Positions 22,771 to 35,444 of a stretch of DNA of 64,000 nucleotides are shown here, in pieces. The translations under genes and the position numbers were made by a program. Origin of the DNA: Chaetoderma sp. LZ-2023a (Eukaryota > Mollusca > Caudofoveata > Chaetodermatida > Chaetodermatidae). Positions within the stretch are counted from its first letter, which is position 1; each line of letters begins with the position of its first letter. The notes beneath the pieces were generated by a model that saw only the letters and a list, made by a program, of their open reading frames with translations, had not been told where the DNA came from and did not search any database. The stretch lies in assembly GCA_034401795.1 (NCBI GenBank), contig CM067359.1:147442233-147506232 (forward strand), in the 5' to 3' direction.

Positions 22771-25700
22771 ATGGCAACCTCATATAAGCGTACCCTGAGT
22801 CTTAAAATCACGACAAAGGCTTGGGGTGTTTCGGCAATTGAGGTGTATCATGGGTTGAAGGATGTAGTTGGGGCAGGGCCACGGGTCCTTCAAGGTCTCG
22901 TTAATGTTTCCAAATCTGTATGGAATGTCACCGTAGTTAATGAAAGTGTGATGGAAAAGTTGCTCGACGAGGTCCTTGTAGTGAAGGGTGAGGTGTGTAA
23001 TGTGGAGGAAATAGATTCTGATCGTCTATTAGTCAAGATGAAGGTTCCATTAGAGATCGCAGATGAACTGGTTATCACTGAATTGATCAAGTATGGCAAA
23101 GTGGACAAAGTAGAACACGAGACCTATCCATTTGATCGAACCTTAGAAAATGGCATCAGAAAAATCTGGTTTGAAAAGGTAGAACAACCTCTCCCAAGCA
23201 AGGTCACCATAGATGGTCGATTTATCTTGCCATTATGGTACAGGGGGCAAATCAAAGAGTGTAGAATCTGCTTAAGCACAGAACATCTTGCAACAGATTG
23301 CCCTAACAAAAACAAATGTCTAGTTTGTGGATCATCTGATCATTTTAAGTGGCGATGCCCGCAGAACAAATATGTCAAAAAGGGTGCTGATAAAAGTGCA
23401 GAGCAAGTTGTCTCTAAAGAGAATGTCATAGAACCGGTAGCTGCTGAGATTGTAGCTGAAATCCATACTAATGGGAAGCACGTTGCTAAGGAAAATGTCA
23501 TCGAACCAGTAGTTGCTGAGATTGTAGCTGAAGTCCATGTTAATGAGAAGCATGGGGAAAAAACTAAGAATCCAATCGCTGTAGTTGCAGGCGATGAAAT
23601 AGAGGTTCTAGATGAGGGGCTAAGTCTTACTCCAGTAACAAGTCAATCCAAGTTTGATGACAGAGAGGCTAATTCCACACAAGTTGAAGATGATGATCAA
23701 TACCCTCTGGAAGAGAGTTTTAATTTAGGACAAGTAAAATTCAGGTCGCAAGATACTGAAACTAACTTTGATTTTCCACTGAGTACACTCAATCTAGACG
23801 ATTTAAATAATATAGAGAAAGTAATTGGTGTCTCGGATCGATTGAGTGGAACAAAGCGACAGAAAGATGGAGAGAGATCTGAATCAGAAATAGAGGAAAG
23901 TGATATAGAAGACGATAATATGTCAGTCGCTGAATCTGATATATCCATTCAAACACAGAGTTCTAAATCACCTGATGAAATGGTCATGTACAGGTCAGAG
24001 GCAGGAGAGGTGTTAGTTCCATATGTGACGGCAAATGGTGTTAAATATAGGCATCTGCGTCATGATTCAGATATATTAAAATATAAGCATTTGGAAAAAG
24101 TTGAGCTAAGTAATGCAGCGTTTGTGAGTAAAATAGGTAAATGGTCTAAGAGAGGGTCAAAAAACCAAAATCTAGTTAGCTTAATAATGGCGGTTTTACA
24201 CAGCATTTTATTACCTTTTATGCTAATTTGCACACTCAATTGTAGAGGCTTAAATAGTGACATAAAGCAACGTCACTTACTAGAGACTCTGAAAAATGAG
24301 CAGATTGACATTGCTTTGATACAGGAAACAAAAATTCAGAAGTCAGAATCATACGATAATTTAGAAAAGATTTCTGGATCCAGAATATTTTATTCGTTAT
24401 CTCAAGATAATAGTGCAGGCGTAGCAATTGTTATACTCCCTCGTTGTTCAGCCTATGTAAATATAATCTCTTCAGTATCAGGTGCAAATGGTCGCTGGGT
24501 GAGAGTCACGCTAGATATACAACAAACACGTTTCACATTGCTGTGTATATATGCACCTGCATCTCATCAACTACGTCGTAATTTTTTTAATGAGATGTCT
24601 ACAACAGCACTAGATAACATCACTGAAAACTTAGTAATGGGTGGTGACTTTAATTGTGTCATAGACAAAGAAAATGACAGGAATGCAACTTCAACTTATA
24701 CTGATACATCACATAGACTCTTAAAAGAAATATGTGATAATGAAAATTTAGTTGACACCTATAGAATATCAAAACCTCATGGTAAAGATCTTACATGTTT
24801 TTCGGTAGATGGTAAAGTTGGTTCAAGGGTCGACAGAATTTATGTGAATAGTTTGTTAACAGGGTACTGGAGAGATGTTAATATTAAGCCAGTTGCATTC
24901 TCCGATCATAACATGGTTTGTGTAACCTTTGCCAATGCTGACTGGGTAACAAAAGGGGTCGGGTTTTGGAAATTAAACACAACACTGTTGGGAGAAGAAT
25001 TTTACAAGAATAATATAGAGAGTTGTTGGCAACATTGGATTAATAGGAAAGCATCATATAAGAGCACATTGCAATGGTGGGAGGATGTTAAACTGGATTT
25101 AAAGTATGTTTCCCGAAAGTATGCTATTAGAAAAGTACAGGAAATACGCAAACGCAAGAAAACACTTCATCGATCACTGATGAAAATTAATGCTAAAGTA
25201 AATAATGGTGAAGAGAATTATTATGAATTACTGGTTAAAATTAAAAGTAAAATAAGAGATATAGAACAATATGAGTTTGAGGGTGCAAAAATTAGAGCAA
25301 GAGCCCAGATGCACGCAGAAGGGGAAAAGCCAACCCGATATTTTTGCACATTAGAAAAAGCACGGGCAATAGATAAGGTGATGTGCTCATTAAACATGCC
25401 GGATGGTTCAACCGTCTTTACCAACAATGAAATGAGTACTATTGTATGCAATTACTATGAGTCATTGTACAAGTCAGAGGGAATTGATGAAGATGCAAAA
25501 TTGGATTTGTTAGCAAATATAGACAAAAAGGTGTCAGACACAGGCAGTGAATTTTGTGATCAACCCTTAACACTAGAAGATTTAACTAAATCCCTTAAAG
25601 GTATGAAACTAGAAAAATCACCGGGGTGTGATGGCCTTCCAGTTGAATTTTACCAAACGTTTTGGCACCTTGTAGGTCCAATAATGGAAGAATTGGGCAC

Positions 25701-28048
25701 TGAAATTTTTGAGAAAGGCCATTTACCACCAACTATGGCTAGGGCATACGTAAGGCTAATATATAAAGGAAATGACAGACGTTTAATTCAGAACTACAGA
25801 CCAATTTCTCTACTATGTGTAGACTACAAAATAATATCCAGAGCACTAACATTGAAACTAGGTAGTGTTTTAGGAGAAATCATTGGAACAGAGCAGACAT
25901 GTGCTGTACCCAGGAGGACAATTCTAACCAATACCATGGTAATAAGAGACCTTATACAATTGGTTGAGAAGGATAGCATCCCTTCAGCTGTGATTGCCTT
26001 GGACAATGAAAAGGCATTTGACCGTGTGGAATGGGATTTTCTTTTTAATTCTTTGCAATCGTTCGGGTTAGGCTCAAACTTTATTAAATGGATAAAGATT
26101 TTATATACGGATATCAAGAGTAGCTATTTAGTGAACAATCAATTATCCAGAGAAATTGTCTTAGAACGTGGGTTAGACAGGGGTGTTCCCTATCGCCATT
26201 ATTATTTGTTATTGTGATGGAATCACTTGGCATAGCATTGAGGCAAAATAATAACTTTCAAGGCATATGTATTCGTGGCATAGAAAGACCACTTAAGCTG
26301 TCACAATATGCTGATGACACAACTGTGTTTACCAGTTCAAACAATGATTTTGCAATTTTAAACCACGTACTAGAAAAGTTCCAAAATGCATCTGGTTTGA
26401 AAATCAATAAAGGAAAATCCAAAGGATTATTTCTGGGGCCATGGAAAGAGCGGAATGACCAGCCACTTGAAATCAACTTGTCTAATGATACCATTAAGAT
26501 TTTAGGCATCTATTTTGGCAGGAAACCCAATACAATACAAAATCGGAATGAACGAGTATCTAAGATTAAGAGAATATTAGCAAATTGGAAGCGTCGTCGT
26601 CTTTCAATCTTTGGTAGAGTGTTTGTTGTCAACAACTTGGCATTATCTGGGCTATGGTATACAGCATCTGTTGTACACATGCCAAAACATGTAGAAAAGG
26701 AGGTTAATGAGTTGATATTGTCATTAATATGGGAAGAAAAGAATCATTTAGTTTCCCATCGTGTTCTCAATAATGCTAAGTTAGAAGGAGGACTTGATTT
26801 AATTGATATTAAAGTGAAATGTGTTTCTTTAAGGTTAAAATTTTTGGATGATCTTATTACATCAGATGAGACGTGGGCATGTGTTTCAGAGCTCTCATGG
26901 AGAGAATTGTAGAACCATTTCTGGCTGAGCATGTTTTTACCTCAAAGAAGCCACCTCCGAATAGCCAAATGATACCAGATGTGTTTAAAGATCAAGTTAA
27001 GGAGTTAGAAATATTTGACAGATACATGCCTCCACCTACGTGCTGGAAGGAAGTACTAGAGCAGCAATTGTGGGGCAATAGTAATATATGTTATAACAAT
27101 GCAGTACTTTATCTACCATCCTTTGCAAAATATGGCATTCAACATTTATCGGATATGATACACCCTCAAACACGTAGATGGATTTCAATGAAAGACGTAG
27201 CTAGAAAAACACATATGAGGCATATAGATGTCCAGCGGTTGCTAAATAAAATAAAACATGCTGTACCAATTGAATGGTTTCGTCTGCCAAATCTAAATAA
27301 TAATAGTTTGACTCCACAACCCGCATTAGTTCTTGATGATGAGATGTTAAAATACAAGATGAGATCCAAGGAATGGTACCATATTATGAGACGAAAACAA
27401 GTAACACCTCCCATAGCAATTAGGAGATGGGATGACTCAAGCTATAAACCATCCAGTTGGAAAAATGTATGGAAAATCTTACATTCTCCATACATACCAA
27501 ATATGGCTCGTGATTTATTGTGGCGATTACTACATCGACGGCTATGGGTGGGACACTTGACATACAAGTGCAATATTACGACTTCTGATAGGTGTTACTT
27601 ATGTCAAACAGACGAGGAAACAATCGAGCATTTATTTGCGGAATGTCCAATATCGTCACAATTTTGGGACTATATCAGCCAAATCTTGGCAAAATTTGGA
27701 ACGAAGCCCATTGTTCTAGACACGCATGTAGTCTTATTTAGAGAATTTGGATCAAGCGGTGTAAATATCATAAAGTCTGAAAGGACTATTTTAATAACAA
27801 TACTAACCATAGGTGTTTGGGCCATTTGGAAACATCGGTGTGCACAGACGAAAAATCCATCTATGGGCAATCACAATAGAGCAATAAAGGCAATATTTCG
27901 TTCATTGCTGCTGAATCATATTCCTTGCGAATATTCTAGATTAAAGCAGCATGGTAACGAAAAAGTATTCAAGGACATATGGTGCAAAACAAACATAGTT
28001 TCAATAGAGTTGGGAGCTGTAAAAATAAATGAGCCTGCACTAGCTTAA
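22771..28048 (+). pseudogene. LINE polyprotein: zinc knuckles, AP endonuclease, reverse transcriptase
   Basis: The first frame (22771-26217, 1148 codons) has two CCHC knuckles at about residues 163-196 (CRICLSTEHLATDC, CLVCGSSDHFKWRC) and an acidic linker. The endonuclease starts near residue 483 (LNCRGLN, ALIQETKI, GGDFNCV, FSDHN). The reverse transcriptase follows (NYRPISLLCVDYKI; ALDNEKAFDRVEW). A one-base loss in a C-run near 26190 stops it. The next frame (26214-26912) carries YADDTTVF with the catalytic Asp pair and stops after a second shift near 26890. The last frame (to 28048) ends with CYLCQTDEETIEHLFAEC. ORF1-like and ORF2-like parts are in one uninterrupted frame, where the clade usually has two ORFs; an ATG at 24187 could be the original ORF2 start. 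Inactive as it stands, though it looks young. Confidence 0.88.
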
Positions 28049-28274
28049 ATCATTTAATTACTACAGCTGATTTATCTGTGTCTTTTAATTAATCTGTGTC
28101 ATGTAATTCATTTTAGTCTGCACTTTGATATTGTTATGTTTAATAATTCATGTTAACAAATAAACAGACTGGGGTAATTTAATAATCAATCGATAAGTTA
28201 AGTGCCATTGAATTATAAAATTGTCCCAGGTAATTTTAGGAATTTGCACAGAGTTTTATAGGGTTATTTGTTCC

Positions 28275-28775
28275 CGGGTAATTTACAAAACCTTACAACA
28301 AAGTAAATCAAAAATGGAAACAAGAGTGCCATCTATTTCCATCTATTTTTCTGTAATTTTCCTGCTGACTATATATGTTATGCTACCCAAATGCTACTAC
28401 GCCCGCTGATCTCTAAAGACTCAGCCCATGGCGTCAATGATTGACTTATTTGTCATTGATTGACGAGTCACTTTTCATTTGTTGAATAGTTGCACTCACC
28501 ACACGGGCCTACTACCACACATGGATTGAATGGTAATTTACAAAACCTTACAATAAAGTAAATTGAAAATGTAAACAAGAGCGCCATCAATTTTTCTGAA
28601 ATTTTCTGCCGACTATATGTATTATACTACCCAAATGCTACTACGCCCGCTGATCTTTAGAGAATCAGCCCACTGGCGTCAATGATTGACTTATTTGTCA
28701 TAGATTGACGACGCACTTTTCATTTGTTGGATAGTTGCACTCGCCACACGGGTCTACTACTACACCTGGGTTGAA
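28275..28775 (+). repeat. Tandem duplication, unit about 245 bp
   Basis: Two adjacent diverged copies, each beginning AATTTACAAAACCTTACAA and containing CCCAAATGCTACTACGCCCG and GGCGTCAATGATTGACTTAT. They lie just beyond the LINE, possibly a tandem 5' or 3' monomer of a related element. Confidence 0.8.
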
Positions 28776-29096
28776 TAGTAATGCCTTTGTTAAGTTTTGT
28801 TTTGCTATCGGAGCTTTATCAGCCTATTGTTTTGTATCTATACTTTTTAAGCCATATGTATTTATAGATTGTATTAATGCTCATTACTTGTCATTGTTTT
28901 GGTGTAATATTAATCAAGATTACTAGTTCACCAGGTTTTTTCTGGCGGTTTGCAAGCCTTTTTAAAGGAGTTCCTCCGTGAAGTTTGTCCGACTGCGTCA
29001 GCGTCGGTTTTTCCAAAAAAAAAAGAAAAAAAAAAGTAGTAGTAAGTAGTAGTAGTAGCAAATCTAATCGGCTTAATTCGGCTTTGATAATCTCAC

Positions 29097-29293
29097 CTTT
29101 TGTCATAGTGCTGAAGAGTGGCGATATGGGCTTCAGGATGGGAAGAAGTGTGTCGATCTCGTCCGCGGTACGCTGACTAGCAGGTTTGTTCAGAAGACGA
29201 AGCAAACCGTCATTAAAGCGTGAGTTGACCTCCCTGAAAGTGAACCTCCTGGTCCGGTTCCCGACGGTAACGCCCAGCATACTGGCGAATACG
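29097..29293 (-). CDS. cNBD gene exon: region preceding the first cNMP-binding domain
   Basis: Acceptor GATTTTCAG and donor GTGAGA. The phase on both sides matches the 40.8- and 21.1-kb exons. It encodes about 65 residues: VFASMLGVTVGNRTRRFTFR, then FNDGLLRLLNKPASQRTADE and a helix ending SPLFSTMTK. In CNBD2-like proteins the same 'L..KP...RT..EI..LLP.L' helix pair directly precedes the cNBD. An alternative acceptor 60 bases inside (exon start 29233) is possible; the outer one is preferred because it continues the upstream exon in frame. Confidence 0.82.
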
Positions 29294-29817
29294 CTGAAAA
29301 TCAAGAACACCGGACAGATGGTCAAAAATGTTGTTTTTAAGTTTTAAGCTATAGTGTAAATACGATACACTATGCTCAAAAGCATGCGGCGAGTACTCAT
29401 TTATCTTTGCTAACAATATGGCGGTTCCTTTGAAAAGATACAACATAGAAGGAGGTAAAGTTGAATCGCATAGCATTTTCATGCCTAATCTCCGTTCAGA
29501 TATGACTACTCAGTCACTATTGTTAATAACGGATGTACAGTGGCTCACTTCGCCCTCCTGCCTGACGTCATATGCCGTTCATCAATTCGAAACATAATAT
29601 AGCATAATAGCCTAATGGATGAATCTGATCTGTCGATCAATGACGCCATAATCATTTATGTTACATGTATAGGATAACGTCACAATCATAATTGACAGAA
29701 CTCCTCTGTCATGAAGCGGAAATACTCCGTCATGATACTGGAATCGTCCGTCAAAAGCAATCTATTAAACTATTTTCATAAACAGCAGGTGGCCAGGATA
29801 TCTTTAAATCAGAAAAG

Positions 29818-30120
29818 GTCTTAAAACTTGAGGACATAGGAGGGCTCCAACTATACACAATCTTAAGGGACTTCCACAATGGCAACTTACCCTCATCCTT
29901 ATCTAACATTTTTATGCTCAATACACAATTGCATTCTCACAACACAAGAACAAGAAATAACCTCCATTCAAGACACCACCAAACAAAAGCAGCACAACAA
30001 AAACCCTCATACAAAGCAATTCAGTTATGGAATAATACAGACACAAGCACACGCACAGACATCTTAAAGCTACAGTACTTTAAGCAGAATATCAAAAAGA
30101 AGATTATAGAAACATACTAG
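29818..30120 (+). pseudogene. C-terminal fragment of an L2/CR1-type LINE
   Basis: The open frame reads LEDIGGLQLYTILRDFHNGN ... HSHNTRTRNNLHSRHHQTKA ... YKAIQLWNNT and ends KKKIIETY. That is the typical end of L2/CR1-type reverse transcriptase polyproteins (short-range 'L..HN.NTR' then 'WN...'). Endonuclease and reverse transcriptase parts are missing, as expected for a 5'-truncated copy. Confidence 0.6.
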
Positions 30121-30183
30121 ACTCTGGAAAACACTCACCATCATGGCATGCTATTCTCATACTTGCACCCAGTCACCAGAACA

Positions 30184-30246
<63 letters not shown>

Positions 30247-30262
30247 ATTAATAATAATAATA
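30184..30262. repeat. (AAT)n microsatellite
   Basis: ATA/AAT trinucleotide run just downstream of the LINE fragment. Confidence 0.95.
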
Positions 30263-30654
30263 ATAAGAATAAGAAAAAGAATATCTGTCATAATGGTAAC
30301 TACCAAACAACTACCTCTACCATCAAAGCCTAAAAAAAAAAAATGTAAATTGTCATACGTCTATTAACTGTTGGACTGCTGGAAGCGGACAATAACTCCA
30401 ATTGACAATGACTCTGAATTGGCTGAGTATTTTAGAAAAAATCTGACTGAAAGTTGCTTGTGGCTTAGCCACCGACAACGTTCAGCCAAATATTTTTTTA
30501 GAGGTACTCAGCATACCCTGAGTTAGGCTCCATGGAAAATGTAGACTGCAGAGGCTTGGCAGCGAGACAGTTAACTATATGTATATATAGGACTATAACA
30601 TGTTAACCGTATGTATTCAGTATTCTCATGTCCTATATTGTTGTTATATGTTAT

Positions 30655-30772
30655 ATGTAGGGGTCCACCGCCACATAGGCTCTGCCTTTGGTGGACTACC
30701 TGTTGTGAAACTGTAAATGTATATTCTATATCAAAATAAATAATCTTGAACGTGAACTTGAACTTGAACTTG
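30655..30772 (+). repeat. LINE 3' tail with TTGAAC repeats (copy 1)
   Basis: AGGGGTCCACCGCCACATAG ... CTCTGCCTTTGGTGGAC ... AAATAAATAATCTTGAA, then several GTGAAC/TTGAAC units. The complementary GTCCACC...GGTGGAC forms a hairpin. L2-clade LINEs typically end in a (TGAA)-like microsatellite. Confidence 0.65.
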
Positions 30773-30809
30773 ATACGAATTGTATGTTTTTGTTGGATTT
30801 ACTATTTAA

Positions 30810-31050
30810 TAAACATTCTGTAGACAATTTTGAAAATAATTGGCATAGGCAGCACCCAGTAGAATTAGTTTTAAAATATTCAACAGCTTAGCTGTATAGT
30901 TGCCTTGAAATTGGGATTCTTGGAATGGCGGGTTCGATCGACCCCGACACGGACAAAGCGTGGCCAGAGCTTGGCTAGGAATGGGCAGTGCATAGCTAGA
31001 AATGGCCGGGGCATAGCTAGAAGTTGGCGGGGCATAGCTAGAAAAGGACA
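30810..31050 (-). repeat. Foldback family A element (reverse orientation, partial)
   Basis: Reverse complement of the family left half; shows AAATATTCAACAGCTTAGC and two copies of GGGGCATAGCTAGAA. Confidence 0.65.
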
Positions 31051-31700
31051 ATGACAGAGGAGGGAAATTTGATTATCACTCTTCTACTTGAGCAAAATCT
31101 AAATTAAAAGAAAACGATTCATCCATTCAGCGTGTAATTATTTATTCTGAAGGCAGGCTTATACCAAAGCAAACATCGTTATCGGCTACAAGATTTGAAA
31201 AATCTGTCATATCGGCGAGATGGACTAAGAGTGTCGGTCCACAAGCCTCGTACCTTACCTACTGATTTAAAATTTACTATGGTTATTAATACGGTTACCG
31301 TGTAACAGGTTACCACTCGAAATATTACACTACAGGCCTGATTTTCTACATTTCATCATCATCATCATCATCTGCGGCGACTGCGGATGCCTATTAATCC
31401 AATTTGGTCTTATGTTGTTGCAATCTATGATGTCAGTACAGCACTACCCTAGTGATCATATGGATATGACGTTTGTTTCTATGCCCTTGTCATTGCTGGC
31501 AGCCCGTACTCAGTACTGCGTGGTAGTTCCTACTTAGATCATTAGATTAATTAATTAAAATCATCCCACCTTTCCTCTTGCGAGGGCGTGTCCTTTTACC
31601 TCACATAGCAATCATAGCCAGCTTACGTGATATCATATTTTACTACAGCTATGTACACAATCATGTGCCAACGTTGTGAGCAATTCTAGATAGCTGTAAC
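31051..31700. other. Intron, little recognised
   Basis: AT-rich DNA with a short (ATC)n run near 31354; no coding or transposon signatures recognised. Confidence 0.4.
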
Positions 31701-31709
31701 TGGGATCGA

Positions 31710-31800
31710 TGTCATTATGACGTCATTATATCATGTCACTAATGACGTCATCCCTATGACGTTTCATCTATTATGACGTTGTAATAATGTGACGCAATTG
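31710..31800. repeat. Cluster of TGACGTCA-type palindromes
   Basis: Four CRE-like sites (ATGACGTCAT, ATGACGTCAT and two half-site variants ATGACGTTT/ATGACGTTG) within about 75 bp, resembling the right part of family A elements. Confidence 0.6.
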
Positions 31801-31867
31801 TGTGCTTTAATTAAAGCAATAACCAGTATCATGTAGACTTACCTATCTAGTAGAAAGTCGTATATGT

Positions 31868-31985
31868 CAAGGGTCCACCGCATCATAAGCCTCGCCTTTG
31901 ATGGATGCCTGTATTGAATTGTTAAATTATTTACCTATATGGAAATAAAGAATCTTGAATCTTGAATCGTGAATGAACATCTTCG
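31868..31985 (+). repeat. LINE 3' tail with TTGAATC repeats (copy 2)
   Basis: Parallel to 30655-30772: AAGGGTCCACCGCATCATA, CTCGCCTTTGATGGATG, GAAATAAAGAATCTTGAATC, then short tandem TTGAATC. The rest of the element is absent. Confidence 0.65.
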
Positions 31986-32784
31986 CGCAGGCGTGTCATG
32001 TGTAAACCAAATTCTAGTCGTGTTGAACATCCCAAAAGGATATACGAGCGCACAACACACGTGATGTCGTCGTCGTCATCATCATCATCATCATCATCAT
32101 AAATACAGGGCATAAGCCATTGACCTGTTATTGACCGGTTCAAATGAACTGTTCTGGGGTTTTTATTTACCACATTTGTTTATGTGGGTCGTAGACTTAC
32201 TCTGCAATAATCTGCACAGATAGGTTTTAGTCAAATACAAATTTCACTAAAATATATGTTCAATATTTCACTAAATTTCACTAAAATATATGTTCAATTA
32301 GGTGTTGAATACGTCAAGAGTTGATGACTCAGCAACTAGGGCTAGCGATGATTTCCAAGATGGTACGGTTCTGTTTGAAAAAAGTACTTGTGGTTATCTT
32401 TATTGCTATGCTTTGTGCTGAGTTTGAATTTGTGACGTGTCATCTGGTGTGTGTATGCGGGTGTGGGGTGGGGTGGGGTGGGGGGTGCGGAGATTCCAAA
32501 GAAAATATTTTTGTCCGCGTTGTAATTGTCATTAATAAACTTATATGTATGTTTCTATTAAATTCACCACGGAATCGTGTATAATTTCAATGACATTAAA
32601 TGGAGTTTTTCAAGGTCTCTGAGCATGTCTTGGACAAAAATGTGACGTCATCCCATTGCATTTAAACGTAAACCAAGTTTATGTTACAGAACCGCGGCGT
32701 GGGTTTTCATAATAAGTTTTAAATGTCTCCTCAACATGTTTGTTTTTATTGGCCACTTACGCATAGGCCTAAGTCTTTTAAAAC

Positions 32785-32965
32785 CTTTTATGACAAAGCC
32801 GGCCAAACCGGCCTCTGCAGTGGCCTTGAGAAATGTCCATTGACAGGCCATGTGAAGACTATTTTTGAAAATTTACGACTGGAATGACTGGCTCGGTAAC
32901 CGAGCCAGCCATTCCAGTGGTCAATTTTCGAAAATGGTCTTCACTTGTCCTACAAACAGGCATTT
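32785..32965. repeat. Foldback family B element (copy 1)
   Basis: Near-perfect inverted repeat 32854-32942. The core is CTGGCTCGGT/ACCGAGCCAG, extended outward by GAATG/CATTC and AAAATTT arms to GAAGAC/GTCTTC. Confidence 0.9.
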
Positions 32966-33079
32966 AATAAGCAATTTTATTTTGATTTTTTGACCAAATT
33001 TAGTCTTTAAAGGGTTAAACAATGCCCATAGATGTAGTTCACCACCCATGTTACATAGCAAGCGACAGCACCCAGTTAA

Positions 33080-33314
33080 TGTCGGGAAATATATCAACTA
33101 TATTAAATATAAAATGCTAAACTAACGAACTGAGATACTATGTAACTGATATGCCCCTACATCTGGGCACGCTATCACGTGGTTTGTAGATGCGTGGTCC
33201 AGCGACCTCCTTTGTAGAACGAGCTATTTAATAAAGCAGTCACTTCTTAGATGTTTAACCTGCTACACGTGTTTTCTTTCTGCTCTTAAGTGAACCTCTA
33301 TATAATATAGTACA
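33080..33314 (+). repeat. BEL/Pao 5' LTR, 235 bp
   Basis: TG...CA ends; matches 36853-36873 plus 38535-38750 and, inverted, 35478-35714. The 41-bp segment from GTGAACCTCTATATAATATA through CTGGTCCGACGAGA is duplicated in tandem across the LTR/leader junction (33293-33375). Confidence 0.9.
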
Positions 33315-33427
33315 TTTTCTGGTCCGACGAGAGTGAACCTCTATATAATATAGTACATTTCTGGTCCGACGAGACGGATGAGCAGATAGACGACTTATTA
33401 GCTAGCTTAAAAACGGATAACTATACC

Positions 33428-34601
33428 ATGACGGATACACAGACAATGGCTGAAACGTCTAGAAGACTAACGACTACTCGGCGTGCCCATCGTGGGCAGA
33501 TGACGAAACTCTTGAAGAAACTAGAAGACTTAAAGTTGACGGTTGAAGGTCCAGCATCGCGAAATTTACGAAAGTGTGCTTACTAAATACGAATATCTCA
33601 AGAAACTTGACGAAACCGTCATCGAGGCCACGGTCACAGATGATTTGGTAGATATGATAGCTGAATCCGAGAACTATTTGAATGACTTGAAGGTACAAAT
33701 AGATACCATCAATGCGACTGGATATACGAATACGGGACATAATCATTCTAAAACTGTGAATTTGCCTAAGCTACAGCTACCTAGATTTGACGGAAGTTTC
33801 CTTATATGGATTGAATTTATTGACGCGTTTACGTCCGCAGTGGACAAGGACAGTAATCTGGAGAATATTCAGAAGTTTCAGTATCTCGTGGCTCAGTTAA
33901 CTGGCGACGCGGCAAAGGCAGTAGAAGGGTTACAGTTAACCAGTGCAAATTAGACCGAGGCCATGGAACTATTAAATAAACGGTACGGACAACCTCATAA
34001 ACTTATTGCATGCTATATGAAAGCTCTCTGGGAATTACCTATGCCATCAAATTCGTTAGAATCAGTGCGTGAATTTTATGACAATTTGGAAACGTATATT
34101 CGTGGGTTAAAATCGTTGGGCAAATCAGAGGAGAGCTACGGTGACCTGTTAGTACCAATCGTGTTCGGAAAACTGCCCGGTCACATAAGGACACATCTTT
34201 CACGTGAGCACGGAGACAAGGCGTGGACGATAACCGACTTAAAGACCTCATTATATCGTGGAATTCAAGCAGCCCAGGCTGGGGGGGGGGGGCAACCTAG
34301 AAAGCACCGTCGATGAACCCTGTAGCACCCCTACAGCACTGCGTCAACATTTCATGTGGCATCGCATCAGAAGAAAACTTGCGCGTTTTGCAGAGGCACC
34401 CATTTCCACAAGGACTGTGTCGTAGTTTCTGACCATCAAAAACGCAGGGATATTATTATGCGTGAACGCCTATGTTTCAATTGTCTGAGGGGAAAACACG
34501 TAGCTGCGAAGTGTAAATCTAGTGGTCGTTGTCTGAATTGTCACGGAAAACACCATACGTCAATTTGTAACACGGGTAAGTCTGATACGTGTACTACGTG
34601 A
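33428..34601 (+). pseudogene. BEL/Pao gag with zinc knuckles, interrupted
   Basis: A charged N-terminus (MTDTQTMAETSRRLTTTRRA) shifts frame near 33540. The DUF1759-type gag segment follows (LPKLQLPRFDGSFLIWIEF, LNKRYG), with a stop at 33951. After a G-run near 34281 come C/H-rich knuckles: CAFCRGTHFHKDC, CFNCLRGKHVAAKC and CLNCHGKHHTSIC. It packages element RNA in intact relatives. A stop follows at 34599, in the same frame as the protease. Confidence 0.8.
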
Positions 34602-35444
34602 CCAAAGGGGTTACCGTCTAGTACGGGGCCAAATAGCGATACCCATGTTAATCTGACACCTGCGTCCAGCTCAGTCTTGCTCAAAACAGCTGTAGGTAGG
34701 ATACAATCCGTGTCGGGAAACACCAACATTAATATCCTATTTGATGAAGGCGAACAGCGCACGTTTATCACGCATGATACGGCTATCAGGCTTGGTATAA
34801 ATGTAGCCACTTGCGAAACTGAAAACTTGCAACTTTCTACGTTTGGTACCCATGCCCGGGGTATACAAGCGGTCAGGGTCTCGTCTGTGAATTTAATTAC
34901 TCGTGAGGGCCACATTGACATTCGTATACTTATCGTACACAAAATTTCTGCTCCTATGAAAAGCTATGTCAAGGCAACGGTTGCAAGCTATGCGTACTTG
35001 CGAAATCTGACCTTAGCTACGCCTGTGATCCCAGACATTTTCGAGATAGACATGTTGCTAGGTGCGGATTATTATTGGTCATTGGTCGGCAATGACGTAG
35101 TCCGTGGACCTGGCCCTACAGCGGTAAGCTCCAAACTTGGTTACCTCCTGTCTGGGCATACTAATCTGGAAACTGATGTAGGTGTCTACCAAACCATTTG
35201 CCTTCTCGAATTAACTACTAACATGCATGACACCCATCAGGACATTGCGAACCTATCTAAATTCTGGGATCTTGAAGCAATAGGTATTACCGACGATGAT
35301 GCAATTTCAAACAAATGGACGTTTGAAACGTTTCGTGATGAAAATATCCGCATGATATATGGTAAATACAGTGCAAAATTACCATGGCGCCAAAACCATC
35401 CACCCCTACCTACGAATCATATTGTATGTTACTCGCAAACGCAC
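34602..35444 (+). pseudogene. BEL/Pao aspartic protease region and linker
   Basis: Contains VNILF-type sequence seen as NINILFDEGEQRTFI. BEL proteases have DSG/DTG at this point, so DEG suggests loss of activity. TPVIPDIFEIDMLLGADYYW and SKLGYLLSGH, typical of the region leading into the reverse transcriptase, follow. The frame runs into an inverted LTR at 35445, which truncates it. Confidence 0.75.

Larger units (their letters stand above)
22230..28180 (+). mobile_element. Tx1/L1-like LINE, near full length, frameshifted
   Basis: A non-LTR retrotransposon in an intron of the cNBD gene, opposite strand. It has a 5' untranslated region with two stable hairpins and a coding region 22771-28048 holding zinc knuckles, an AP endonuclease, a reverse transcriptase and a C-terminal zinc motif. 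The boundaries are approximate; no poly(A) tail or clear target duplication was found. Confidence 0.85.
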
